A program made the position numbers and the translations under genes. 64,000 nt of DNA. Source: CAYLQA01 sp964385695. GTDB lineage: Bacteria; Desulfobacterota; Desulfobulbia; Desulfobulbales; Desulfurivibrionaceae. How positions within the stretch are numbered: the stretch's first letter is position 1; each line of letters starts with the position of its first letter. The DNA is taken from positions 1 to 64,000 of the forward strand of contig CAYLQA010000009.1 of the NCBI GenBank assembly GCA_964385695.1. The letters run 5' to 3'. The notes below the pieces were generated by a model, which ran no database searches, was not told the DNA's origin, and saw only the letters and a program-made list of their open reading frames with translations. Below, piece after piece: positions 41,417 to 49,970 of this stretch.

Positions 41417-42709
41417 CTATTCAGCCAATTTTTTGAATGACCATTCAGTTTTCTCTAAGGCCAGCGCAAGATCCACCTCTGTCTGGGCTCCGGAGATAAA
41501 AGCGGCCTCAAATTGAGAAGGCGCCAACCAGACTCCTTGGCTCAGCATTTCACGAAAATGAGCGCCGTATTTTTCGGTGTCCGCCTTCATGGCAGACTCA
41601 AAGTCCGTTACAGGGTCAGGGCTGAAAAACGCGGTCATCATGGAGCCGACCCGGTTGAGGGTGGTCTGACCGGGCAGGTATTTTTCCGCCAGGGCGACAA
41701 GTTCCCCGGCATAGGCTGCAGCCTTTTTCTCCTGCCCGTCGTAAAAGCCGGGCTTCGCCAACTCGCGCATGGTAGCAGCACCGGCGGCCATGGCCAGCGG
41801 GTTACCGGACAGGGTACCGGCCTGGTAGACAGGTCCGTCCGGAGCAATGTTATCCATAATCTCTTTCTTGCCGCCGTAAGCTCCTACCGGCAGGCCACCG
41901 CCGATGATCTTGCCCAAACAGGTAAGGTCCGGCATGACATTGAAGTACTGCTGGGCACCACCTAAAGAGAGCCTGAGACCGGTGATGACCTCATCAAAGA
42001 TCAGAACAATGCCAAGCTCAGAGGTCAGTTCGCGCAGTTTTTCCAGAAAACCCGGGGCAGGCGGAACCACACCCATATTGCCGGCAACTGGCTCAATGAT
42101 CACACAGGCGATATCGAGTTTCTCATCACGCAAGGTCTGCTCCAGAACCTCCGGATTATTATAAGGAATAGAGATGGTGTTTTTGACGATGTCATCGGGC
42201 ACGCCCGGGCTACCCGGGATCCCCAGAGTGATCACACCGGAACCGGCCTTGACCAGGAAGCTGTCCGCATGGCCGTGATAACAACCATCGAATTTAACCA
42301 CCACATTACGCTGGGTGTAACCTCTGGCCAGACGGATGGCACTCATGGTCGCCTCGGTGCCGGAGCTTACAAAACGGACCTTCTCCACCGAGGGCAGGGC
42401 TTGGGTTACCAACTCGGCCAGCTCGATCTCCAGCTCGCATGGAGCACCAAAACTGGTCCCATCCTTGAGAGTCTTTTCAATGGCCTCCACCACGGCCGGG
42501 TGATTGTGCCCAAGGATCATCGGCCCCCACGAGCAGACAAAATCGATAAACTCATTGCCGTCCACATCATAAACCTTGGCCCCTTGCGCCCTTTTGACGA
42601 ACAGCGGATCGCAACCCACAGATTTACAGGCGCGCACCGGAGAATTCACTCCGCCTGGAATATATTGCTGGGCCTTTTGAAACAGAGTTTGCGACAGATC
42701 GGTTTTCAT
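41417..42709 (-). CDS. hemL: Glutamate-1-semialdehyde 2,1-aminomutase
   Basis: 430 residues from the ATG at 42709, which follows AGGAGATAGGGAGC. The fold-type I PLP aminotransferase core is intact: NSPVRACKSVG, FVSSGTEATMSAIRLARG, FDEVITGLRLS and the PLP lysine in LTCLGKIIGGGLPVG. Converts glutamate-1-semialdehyde to 5-aminolevulinate, the step after HemA. It is 76 bp upstream of the Fo operon, so they may be transcribed together. Confidence 0.97.
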   Translation of the reverse strand: MKTDLSQTLFQKAQQYIPGGVNSPVRACKSVGCDPLFVKRAQGAKVYDVDGNEFIDFVCSWGPMILGHNHPAVVEAIEKTLKDGTSFGAPCELEIELAELVTQALPSVEKVRFVSSGTEATMSAIRLARGYTQRNVVVKFDGCYHGHADSFLVKAGSGVITLGIPGSPGVPDDIVKNTISIPYNNPEVLEQTLRDEKLDIACVIIEPVAGNMGVVPPAPGFLEKLRELTSELGIVLIFDEVITGLRLSLGGAQQYFNVMPDLTCLGKIIGGGLPVGAYGGKKEIMDNIAPDGPVYQAGTLSGNPLAMAAGAATMRELAKPGFYDGQEKKAAAYAGELVALAEKYLPGQTTLNRVGSMMTAFFSPDPVTDFESAMKADTEKYGAHFREMLSQGVWLAPSQFEAAFISGAQTEVDLALALEKTEWSFKKLAE

Positions 42710-42902
42710 GCTCCCTATCTCCTTCCTTTGACTACCATTTTTGATGATCACTATACTCTGGCCGAGAAATATAGCAGGCTGCCCCCTGCCTGTCAAAACT
42801 CTTTACCATCTCGCCCGCTTCCTGAAGATTGTATCTTTTTATAAACTGTGTTTTGATAGGCATAGACAGCCATTTTTCAGCAACCTCAAGCAACACGAAA
42901 AA

Positions 42903-43178
42903 ATGACACAGACACCCCCACCAAACGAGCGCTTACGCCAAGCTATCCTCGCCGTGATTGAGCAACAGATCCGCGAGAATAATCCTCCGGAAACACAACA
43001 AACCCTGGATCGACTCATGGGCCAGGGACTGACTAAGGATAAGGCGCTGACTTTGATCGGCTACGTGGTGGGCCTTGAGGTTTTGGATGTCATGAACCGA
43101 GGAAAGAAGTTTGACGAAGCCGCCTATATTGAAAAACTGCTGGCCCTGCCAGCAATGCCTTGGGATGCTGAAAAGTAA
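42903..43178 (+). CDS. Hypothetical protein upstream of the antiporter
   Basis: 91 residues from the ATG at 42903 (weak ribosome site). Soluble, helical and acidic with LRQAILAVIEQQIRENNPPETQQTLDRL and LGLTKD-like GLTKDKALTLIGYVVGLEVLDVM. I do not recognise a named family, but the pattern repeats of a small conserved domain. It ends 3 bp before the antiporter start, so the two genes are likely co-translated. Confidence 0.62.
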   Translation: MTQTPPPNERLRQAILAVIEQQIRENNPPETQQTLDRLMGQGLTKDKALTLIGYVVGLEVLDVMNRGKKFDEAAYIEKLLALPAMPWDAEK

Positions 43179-43181
43179 GCC

Positions 43182-44456
43182 GTGTTTACCGAACACCTCA
43201 TCATAAGCCTTTTGGAGATCCTGGTTGCGGCCTGGGCCTTCGGGGCCTTTTTTTCCCGCCTGGGATTACCGGTCATGCTGGGCGAGCTTATTGCCGGGCT
43301 CATCCTCGGCCCTCCCCTGCTCAACCTGGTCCACACCTCAAGCCCTCTTGAGTTCTTAGCGGATTTGGGCATCTTTTTTGCCATGTTTTACGCAGGCATG
43401 GAAATGGACCCCAGGGAACTCATGAAGCACATTGTTCCCTCCACCGTGGTGGCCCTTGGCGGATTTTTACTCCCTTTCATCTTGGGATATGCTACCACCC
43501 GTGTCTTTGGCGGCACAGTTTACCAGTCTCTCTTTATCGGCATGGGCCTTTCGGTGACAGCCATTGCCGTTGGGGCCGTCATTCTCCAGGATCTTAAAAT
43601 CCACACCAGCAGAATCGGCCACATCATTATGGGGGCCGCTATAGTCGACGACATTCTTTCGCTGTGCACCTTATCCATCCTTCTGGGGCTGGCCAAGAGC
43701 GGCAGCATCGAGCTTGTTGCCATCGGCGTGGTGGTTTTCAAGGTGCTCCTCTTTTTTGCCGCGACCATCCTCATCGGCCATTTCATTATTCCGATCTTTA
43801 CCAGACGACTGGACGACTACGGAGGCAAAGGCTTCACCTTTGCCATGCTCTCGGCCCTTATAATGGCCTACCTGGCTGAGCTTGCCGGGCTGCATCTTGT
43901 CATCGGTGCCTTTCTTGCCGGTCAGTTTGTCCGCAAGGAGATCATGGACGAGCAGCTTTATAATGTAATCAGCGACCGTTTTTACGGGATCAGTTACGGT
44001 TTTTTAACCCCGATCTTTTTCGCCACCCTGGCCTTTCATATTCATTTTTCCTGGGAGTGGAACTTCCTGCTTTTCACCGGGGCACTCACCCTGGCCGCCA
44101 TTGCCGGCAAGATCATCGGCAGTGGGGTAGGAGCAAAAGCCATGGGTTGCTCAGATAAAGAAGCCGTTGTCATCGGCCTTGGCATGAACGGTAGAGGAGC
44201 GGTGGAGCTTGTCGTAGCCACCGTTGTCATAAAGCTGAGCAACGAACTCCTCACCCAGAAGAGCATTGCAGAGCCTCTGTTGACCACCAACCAATTTTCC
44301 GCCCTGGTGCTCATGGCCTTTATCACCACCCTACTGACTCCCATCTTGCTTAAGTGGTCAGTGATCAAAAGTTGCCGTAATAAAGATGGAGCGGATTTTT
44401 GCACCTTAAGTGACGAGTGCGCCCTGAACAGCAACCACCCCTCCTGCAAGAAATAA
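43182..44456 (+). CDS. Monovalent cation:proton antiporter, CPA2 family
   Basis: 424 residues with about 12 membrane segments. GTG start at 43182. It carries LGLPVMLGELIAGLILGP, the ion-site region SVTAIAVGAVILQDL and IVDDILSLCTL (Asp-Asp of the Na+/H+ exchanger site) plus GLGMNGRGAVELVVATVV near the end. This is a Na+(K+)/H+ exchanger of the CPA2 type, lacking the C-terminal RCK domain of KefB/C; the tail has several Cys (FCTLSDECALNSNHPSCKK), which is unusual. The ion specificity is not readable. Confidence 0.9.
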   Translation: MFTEHLIISLLEILVAAWAFGAFFSRLGLPVMLGELIAGLILGPPLLNLVHTSSPLEFLADLGIFFAMFYAGMEMDPRELMKHIVPSTVVALGGFLLPFILGYATTRVFGGTVYQSLFIGMGLSVTAIAVGAVILQDLKIHTSRIGHIIMGAAIVDDILSLCTLSILLGLAKSGSIELVAIGVVVFKVLLFFAATILIGHFIIPIFTRRLDDYGGKGFTFAMLSALIMAYLAELAGLHLVIGAFLAGQFVRKEIMDEQLYNVISDRFYGISYGFLTPIFFATLAFHIHFSWEWNFLLFTGALTLAAIAGKIIGSGVGAKAMGCSDKEAVVIGLGMNGRGAVELVVATVVIKLSNELLTQKSIAEPLLTTNQFSALVLMAFITTLLTPILLKWSVIKSCRNKDGADFCTLSDECALNSNHPSCKK

Positions 44457-44577
44457 GCTTTTCTCATACAAATACAGCAACTTACCCTGCTCGTAATCCA
44501 AATACGACTCAAGCAAACATCATTATCATCGACACATTAAAAGTCCCGCCGCAACATTCGCAACCTGTTGTTTTGCC

Positions 44578-44605
44578 TTGACAATTCTCCACGTGCTAAT
44601 AAATA
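44578..44605 (+). promoter_or_regulatory. Sigma-70 promoter of the PilZ-ParA gene chain
   Basis: Consensus TTGACA (44578-44583), 16-bp spacer and TAAATA (44600-44605). The predicted transcript has a leader of about 95 nt before the PilZ gene start at 44706, with no clear structure seen. Confidence 0.7.
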
Positions 44606-44705
44606 ATCAAAGTGTATTCCAGCATGACTACACGGTGGGATACTACGCCAGCATAAGCGCCATCAAACCGAAAACTCCGTAGACCCTTCTTAAGGAGGAG
44701 AGGAC

Positions 44706-45146
44706 ATGAGTGAGAAAAAAAAGGACACTCCAGAAGTGGAACCTTGGGAGCTCAAGGAATCTTCCATAGACCTGACCGGTGCAAAGACGGAGGCAAAGGT
44801 GCTTGAAGAAATCATGCGCAGAAGCTTTCGTGAGCCGATACTTGACGATGATGGCGTAACTGTAGAAATCAAGGGCAAGCGTTATGAGGTCCTGGATGTC
44901 GGCAGCCGGGGCATTGGTATAAACATACCGAGCAAAGACGTGTTATCACCAGGAGCAGCCTACGAGGTTACTTTGATTGTTGGCGGCAAGAACCTCACTT
45001 TACAAGGGCAAGTCGCCCATATTACGCCCGAAGCTGAGGGTTCAAGCAACTGCCATTGCGGCATTGAGTTGACCAACATGAGTGATGATGCAGAAAAAAC
45101 CCTGCAAGAGTTCCTCATTCAACACCACACGAAACTCTTTGGCTAA
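44706..45146 (+). CDS. PilZ domain protein heading the ParA-like cluster
   Basis: 146 residues; ATG after AAGGAGGAG. The core (VTVEIKGKRYEVLDVGSRGIGINIPS, then LVGGKNLTLQGQVAHITP) fits a PilZ domain, with DVGSRGIGI as the D/NxSxxG element; the N-terminal RxxxR is less clear (RRSFREP). So c-di-GMP binding may be weak or lost. First gene of the chain up to 48115. Confidence 0.72.
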   Translation: MSEKKKDTPEVEPWELKESSIDLTGAKTEAKVLEEIMRRSFREPILDDDGVTVEIKGKRYEVLDVGSRGIGINIPSKDVLSPGAAYEVTLIVGGKNLTLQGQVAHITPEAEGSSNCHCGIELTNMSDDAEKTLQEFLIQHHTKLFG

Positions 45147-45164
45147 GGTGTTGCCCCCTCTTTT

Positions 45165-45575
45165 ATGGAGCCGCTCGGACACAACAGCATGACCGCCCAA
45201 AAAAAGCGCGACATCCTCGAAGAACTCCTCCGTGGAAGAACGGAAAATTCCTCCACAAACGTTGCCGAACTCGACAAGTTAATCCATCGAGAATCAACCG
45301 AGGCGAAACAGCCTGCCAAAAGGAAAAAGAGCAAGCCTAAGCGTACCGGCAAACGGAAAACAACACATTATCTCAACCAAGAGGTTATCGACGACCTTGA
45401 CGAGGCAAAGTCCAAGCTCAATGCTCTTTTACAAAAACAGCTTGACTCCAGGGTCTCAAAATCAGCCATCGTCAACCATGCCCTGAAACTTATCTTGAAG
45501 GACTTTGAAGAAAAAGGCGAAAAAAGTCCTTTTATCCAAGAAATTTTAAAAGATATCTTTACTGAGAACGATTAG
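45165..45575 (+). CDS. Ribbon-helix-helix-like protein next to ParA
   Basis: 136 residues (a second ATG at 45189 is possible). A basic, Lys-rich middle (KQPAKRKKSKPKRTGKRKT) is followed by a ribbon-helix-helix-like unit: THYLNQEVIDDLDEAKSKLNALL and SRVSKSAIVNHALKLILKDFEE. By context it may be the DNA- or cargo-bound partner (ParB-like function) of the adjacent ParA-type ATPase; no ParB motifs are present. The partner role is an inference. Confidence 0.68.
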   Translation: MEPLGHNSMTAQKKRDILEELLRGRTENSSTNVAELDKLIHRESTEAKQPAKRKKSKPKRTGKRKTTHYLNQEVIDDLDEAKSKLNALLQKQLDSRVSKSAIVNHALKLILKDFEEKGEKSPFIQEILKDIFTEND

Positions 45576-45611
45576 TATTTCTAGGGGATCACCCAGACCG
45601 GAGACTGACCC

Positions 45612-46556
45612 ATGATCATCATATGCCCACACTGTAAAAAAGAACATAATATCGACGAAAAACGGATACCTCCCAATGTGAAGGTTGCCCGTTGCCAGGC
45701 ATGTGGCCAACAGTTCCCCCTAGAGCCCCCCAAAGCCCAAGAACCTGCCCCCCCAGCCCCTCCGGTTGCAAGGGAGGCCTCCACCGCCCCACCGAAAGAG
45801 ACGCGGCGTATTGGTGTTTCCCTCAGTAAAGGCGGAGTGGGCAAAACCACGACCTCGGTCAACCTGGCTGCAGGCTTGGCCCTGGCGGGCAAACGTGTGT
45901 TACTTGTTGACACAGATACCCAGGGACAATCGTCGTTCATGTTGGGGGTAAAACCCAAGGCGGGCCTGACCGAGTTGGTCACCGAAGAGTTAAGCGCCAG
46001 CGAAACCGTTGTCCAGGCCCGAAAAAACCTGTGGCTTCTTGCCGGAGGCAAATCCTTAGCAGGCTTAAAGCGCCTCATCGACCGCAAGGATTATGGCGGT
46101 GAGCTGACCATGGCCAATGCCCTAAGTGCCATTGAAAAGGATTATGATTATGTAGTGGTGGATACCTCTCCCGGATGGGACCCGTTAACGGTAAACGTTT
46201 TATTCTATGTCAACGAACTGTTGACCCCGGTCTCCCTTGAGGTAATGTCCATTCAAGGTTTTGGCGAATTCTTAAAGAGTATCGCCTCCATCCAAAAGTA
46301 TCGCAAAGAGGTCCACCTCCAGTACATTTTGCCCACCTTTCGCGACATGCGGGTCAAAAAGGGCACCGATTTTCTCGACCAGCTGAAAAAATTATATGGC
46401 GAGAAGGTATGTGACCCTGTGCGTTACAATATTCGCCTGTCCGAAGCGCCTGCTTACGGCCAGACCATCTTCGAATTTGCCCCCGGCTCAAATGGCGCCC
46501 AAGACTACCGCGATCTGGTGCGCAAGATTGTGGGCAACCCGGATCTTTTTACTTAA
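45612..46556 (+). CDS. ParA-family ATPase with N-terminal zinc ribbon
   Basis: 314 residues. An N-terminal MJ0042-type zinc ribbon (CPHCKKEH and RCQACG, two CxxC pairs) and a Pro/Ala linker precede a MinD/ParA core: KGGVGKTTT deviant Walker A, VLLVDTDTQGQS and VVVDTSPGWDPL. Such ATPases pattern on the nucleoid to segregate or position DNA, chemoreceptors or other cargo. The zinc-ribbon fusion is uncommon. GGAG 8 nt before the ATG. It likely works with the RHH-like protein just upstream. Confidence 0.85.
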   Translation: MIIICPHCKKEHNIDEKRIPPNVKVARCQACGQQFPLEPPKAQEPAPPAPPVAREASTAPPKETRRIGVSLSKGGVGKTTTSVNLAAGLALAGKRVLLVDTDTQGQSSFMLGVKPKAGLTELVTEELSASETVVQARKNLWLLAGGKSLAGLKRLIDRKDYGGELTMANALSAIEKDYDYVVVDTSPGWDPLTVNVLFYVNELLTPVSLEVMSIQGFGEFLKSIASIQKYRKEVHLQYILPTFRDMRVKKGTDFLDQLKKLYGEKVCDPVRYNIRLSEAPAYGQTIFEFAPGSNGAQDYRDLVRKIVGNPDLFT

Positions 46557-46609
46557 TTTTCCCAAACATCAAACCCCACACCTTCTTCTCTGACAGAACG
46601 AGTATACCC

Positions 46610-47104
46610 ATGGAATTTGAAAGCAAGCTGATCCCCATCATGCGTGAAGGGGTTGAAATCGTTAAGATGATTTTTTTCAAGCAGGTCAAAGACCTGTTGG
46701 CCGAAGCGCACAAAGAACAGGAGGCCGAGTTTATCGGCAAACTCACAGCGGCTATCATCAACGAGGTTTTTGGCACCCCGAACACCGAAGAACCCTTTCT
46801 CTCTTTTGCCACGGAAAACTCTGGGCTTATCCAAGAGGAACTCAAAAAAATACCCGCATCCCTTCCGGAGATGCGCATTCCCTTAACCGATGCCTTGAGA
46901 ATGCAGTCTTTGTGCGACAGCCAGGAGGGGAATGAGTCCACCGAGACCCTTGAAAAGGCCCAAACGCTGGACATACTCCTAGCCGAACGCGATTTGCCCC
47001 TGCCGCATACCTTCATGCAGCTGGTACGCAAACTCGGCAGCGGCTTCGGACTTATAATTCCTCCGACCGAAGCAGATGAACCGCCCTCCGAATCCACACA
47101 TTAA
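46610..47104 (+). CDS. Hypothetical protein in the ParA/PilZ chain
   Basis: 164 residues, acidic, helical (REGVEIVKMIFFKQVKDLLAEAHKEQ) with an acidic Pro-rich C-terminus. No signal peptide and no family recognised. It follows the ParA-like ATPase by 53 bp on the same strand and may belong to the same system. Confidence 0.6.
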   Translation: MEFESKLIPIMREGVEIVKMIFFKQVKDLLAEAHKEQEAEFIGKLTAAIINEVFGTPNTEEPFLSFATENSGLIQEELKKIPASLPEMRIPLTDALRMQSLCDSQEGNESTETLEKAQTLDILLAERDLPLPHTFMQLVRKLGSGFGLIIPPTEADEPPSESTH

Positions 47105-47246
47105 GCACACCTTGAGGGCAACAAGGCTCCTCACCCTTAAGGGGTGACCTGTTAAAGAGAGCGCAATATCTCTTTCTCAGCATCAAGCACGTCACTTTTT
47201 CCGAATTCGCCTTTCTTGGCAGGGCATAACTATCTATAATTTGGAT

Positions 47247-47783
47247 ATGAAACAGGAACGGTGCTACAAAATTCTTGAAGTGTCCCCAAGCGCCAGTGCG
47301 GCCGAGATAAAGCAGGCCTACCTGGATATGGTACAAATCTGGCACCCGGATCGCTTTGGCAGCAACCCCCGCCTCAGGACTCGAGCCGAGAAGAAACTCA
47401 AGGAAGTGAATGCGGCCTTTTCCTCACTGGAAAATCGCGACTTTAAACCGGAACACTCACTCATTGATGAAAGACGCCTCCATTTACGACTGCCTTGCTC
47501 GGTGCCGGTGAACCGCATTACCCACAAGGGCAAGCTCATCAATTCCTATCACGACACCATATTGGATATCAGTGCCGGTGGCCTTTTTGTCGAAAGCCGT
47601 GTACCTTTGCCCATAGGCGAGGTGATCTGCCTTTCTTTCACCTTGCCCCGTTTCGGCGACCTCATCAACCTCAAGGCTAGCGTAGTACGCCAAACAGAGG
47701 GGGGCAGCGGCCTCAGATTTGCCATCTCTACGAAATACCGGCACTTTCTCGAAAAATTTATCGGCTCTGCTGCCGGTTATTGA
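47247..47783 (+). CDS. J-domain fused to PilZ domain
   Basis: 178 residues from the ATG at 47247. Residues about 4-60 are a J domain with the HPD motif (IWHPDRFG, 33-35) and ERCYKILEVSPSASAAEIKQAYLDM. The second half is a PilZ domain with ERRLHLRLPC (RxxxR) and DISAGGLFV. It would couple c-di-GMP binding to a DnaK-type chaperone call. This J-PilZ architecture is known in some delta-group bacteria but is not well studied. Weak ribosome site. Confidence 0.85.
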   Translation: MKQERCYKILEVSPSASAAEIKQAYLDMVQIWHPDRFGSNPRLRTRAEKKLKEVNAAFSSLENRDFKPEHSLIDERRLHLRLPCSVPVNRITHKGKLINSYHDTILDISAGGLFVESRVPLPIGEVICLSFTLPRFGDLINLKASVVRQTEGGSGLRFAISTKYRHFLEKFIGSAAGY

Positions 47784-47797
47784 TTGCGAGGAGCAGC

Positions 47798-48115
47798 ATG
47801 ACTGAACAGATCTGCGATAATTGCCATACAAAAATACCGGAAGGCGGCCTCTTTTATAGGGTTCGCACGGAAATCGTCTCAGGATTCGACAACTGCATTG
47901 CCGACTCCCCTGACCCGGACGGTGATATCAAACGGGCCTGCGACTGTTTAACCGATTGCAGCGAAAAAGATATGCTGGCTCAAGTTTATGAAGAAATTAG
48001 CCTGCTCCTTTGCCCAGCTTGCCGAAAAACTCTGCGCACAACCTTGACGGGTATGCAGAAACAAACCTTCACCCGCCATAAAATTTTACCCTTTACAAAA
48101 CCCCGCCCCAAATAG
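47798..48115 (+). CDS. Small zinc-motif protein
   Basis: 105 residues from the ATG at 47798, following GAGGAG. CDNCHTKIPEGG at the start and LLLCPACRKTL near the end give two CxxC pairs, likely one zinc site, with more Cys between (CIADSP, CDCLTDCS). The C-terminus is basic. No family recognised. Fourth bp downstream-type spacing (14 bp) to the J-PilZ gene suggests the same operon. Confidence 0.62.
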   Translation: MTEQICDNCHTKIPEGGLFYRVRTEIVSGFDNCIADSPDPDGDIKRACDCLTDCSEKDMLAQVYEEISLLLCPACRKTLRTTLTGMQKQTFTRHKILPFTKPRPK

Positions 48116-48137
48116 GCGCCTCTCCGGCACGAAGGAA

Positions 48138-49736
48138 TTACACCCTTTCCTTTCTCCTTTTCCTGCGGCAGGCTATGCCGATTCGCTTCATTCGCGAAAC
48201 AAAGGTTGATCGATTGACACCTGCATCTTCTGCCGCCCAGGTCACGTTCTCATAATTTTTATTGAGCAGGAACTCCACATAACTCTTTTCAACCTCGGCC
48301 CAGGTCATATTGCTGAAATCCACGATCCCCGCGGCAGAGGAGCCTTTTTCGCGTGGCGGGAGAGGTTCCGGAACCTCATCCTGCAACTCATCCACAAAAT
48401 CAAACAACTCTTCGGTCAGCTCATCATCATCCCGCAGGTGCAGTGGCAGGTCTTCTCCGGAGATGTTTTCACTGCTGCATACCACCGTGATGTACTTTGC
48501 AAAATTCTCCAGCTCACGAATGTTGCCAGGCCAGGTGTACTCACTGAGTATTTTAAGGGCATCGGGCAAGAGCCTCTTTTCTTTAATATTATTCTGCAGG
48601 CCCTCTTTACGTAAAAAATGGGCAAACAGAAGCGGAATATCACCCTTTCTTTCGCGCAACGGTGGCAACCCCAAAGGCAGGGTGGATAAGCGGTAAAACA
48701 AATCCTGCCTGAAGAGATGGCTTGCCACCATCTCCTCAAGATCCCTGTTGGTTGCGGCAACGATCCGCACATCCACCTTCTTGGACACAGTGCCGCCCAA
48801 GGGCATAAATTCACTCTCCTGTGCAACCCTGAGCAATTTTGCCTGGAGTTGGAGCGGAAGCTCCGTTATCTCATCGAGAAAAATAGTTCCCTTATTCGCC
48901 AACTCAAACAGGCCGGGCTTATCCTTATCAGCACCGGAAAAAGCGCCTTTTTTATAGCCAAACAGCTCACTTTCCAAAAGTGTTTCAGGAATTGCCCCAC
49001 AGTTTTGCGCAACAAAGGGGTTGCCTTTACGTGAACTCAAGTCATGAATTTTATGGGCGGCAATCTCTTTTCCGGTGCCGCTCTCCCCAGAGATAAGGAC
49101 GTGGTAATCCGTTTTCGCATAGCTGGTGAGCAGCTTTACTGCGGCCTGAAAGGCGATACTCTGGCCAACATAATCCTCCCTTTCACCCCGTATTTCATCC
49201 AGGGTCGACTGCAGGGACTCTTTCTCCTTTATCTGCTTCTCATGATCCAGGGCATTACTCAGGGCCACGGAGCCAATGTTGACCAACTCCTGAATTTGCT
49301 CCAGATGCCCATCTTCCAGGCAAATATTCTCAGGCGAGCCACAGGTGTCGATAACCTCCACAGCCCCATAGACGCTTTCATCTTTTAAAAACAGCGGGAA
49401 GGCGACAATAAGATCACTCTTTACGGCCAACTCTTGCTCGATCTCCTTATAATGCCGCGGATCATCCCCTGGCCTGGCCACTGCCATTTCCCCGTTTTCA
49501 ATAACCCAGCCGACAATACTCTTTTGCCCAGAGTCCAGCCGCACACCCCTTACCTTTTCACTTTCTTCCCCTGCCGCTTCAATACAGAGATAGTAATTCT
49601 TCGTACGAATCCAGATGGAGCCCCGCTCCACATTATGCATCTTAAGGAGTGCATCAAGAAACTTTCGCTGCAGGGTTTTCGGGTCCAGTTCACCGGAAAA
49701 GGACTTAAAGACTTCGTAAATCGTTTTCTGCTCCAT
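48138..49736 (-). CDS. Sigma-54-dependent transcriptional activator with GAF domain
   Basis: 532 residues from the ATG at 49736. An N-terminal GAF sensor (about 18-170) is followed by an AAA+ domain with Walker A GESGTGKE, the sigma-54-contacting loop GAFSGA (canonical GAFTGA, so slightly altered), LDEITELP (Walker B) and the sensor ATNRDLEE region; the C-terminus is a Fis-type helix-turn-helix (NYENVTWAAEDAGVNRSTFVSRMKRIGI). It activates sigma-54 RNA polymerase from distant sites; the divergent HYR gene with a near-sigma-54 promoter is the obvious candidate target. Confidence 0.95.
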   Translation of the reverse strand: MEQKTIYEVFKSFSGELDPKTLQRKFLDALLKMHNVERGSIWIRTKNYYLCIEAAGEESEKVRGVRLDSGQKSIVGWVIENGEMAVARPGDDPRHYKEIEQELAVKSDLIVAFPLFLKDESVYGAVEVIDTCGSPENICLEDGHLEQIQELVNIGSVALSNALDHEKQIKEKESLQSTLDEIRGEREDYVGQSIAFQAAVKLLTSYAKTDYHVLISGESGTGKEIAAHKIHDLSSRKGNPFVAQNCGAIPETLLESELFGYKKGAFSGADKDKPGLFELANKGTIFLDEITELPLQLQAKLLRVAQESEFMPLGGTVSKKVDVRIVAATNRDLEEMVASHLFRQDLFYRLSTLPLGLPPLRERKGDIPLLFAHFLRKEGLQNNIKEKRLLPDALKILSEYTWPGNIRELENFAKYITVVCSSENISGEDLPLHLRDDDELTEELFDFVDELQDEVPEPLPPREKGSSAAGIVDFSNMTWAEVEKSYVEFLLNKNYENVTWAAEDAGVNRSTFVSRMKRIGIACRRKRRKERV

Positions 49737-49782
49737 CGAGAATCCCCATATGAATACTTTGACTATATATAAACACTCCCAT

Positions 49783-49810
49783 GATATAGGAACACCTGAA
49801 GATTTGTCAA
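49783..49810 (-). promoter_or_regulatory. Sigma-70 promoter of the sigma-54 activator gene
   Basis: TTGACA (49805-49810, minus strand) and TATATC (49783-49788) with a 16-bp spacer. It lies about 50-75 bp before the ATG at 49736. Confidence 0.65.
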
Positions 49811-49885
49811 ATCTCGCACTACAAAACCATGTTTTTCGAGCTCTATCCCTAGGGCGACAAGGGCCCAGCAAAACAACCCCAGCCC

Positions 49886-49901
49886 TGGCACGGAAAATGT
49901 A
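49886..49901 (+). promoter_or_regulatory. Sigma-54-like promoter upstream of the HYR protein gene
   Basis: TGGCACG matches the -24 consensus fully and the -12 dinucleotide position (10 bp after GG) reads GT instead of GC (TGTA versus TGCA). Start would be near 49914, 57 bp before the gene start at 49971. The activator is encoded divergently. Confidence 0.5.
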
Positions 49902-49970
49902 AATAGACAAAGCAAACGAATTTAAGCCAGAGGCCCAATAATACTCTTGAGGGGGATCAGGAGGATGACA

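Noticed and set aside
41431..41448. TTGAATGACCATTCAGTT, similar to the dsr palindrome
   Set aside because: It lies inside the hemL coding sequence, far from any start, so a chance match is more likely than an operator.
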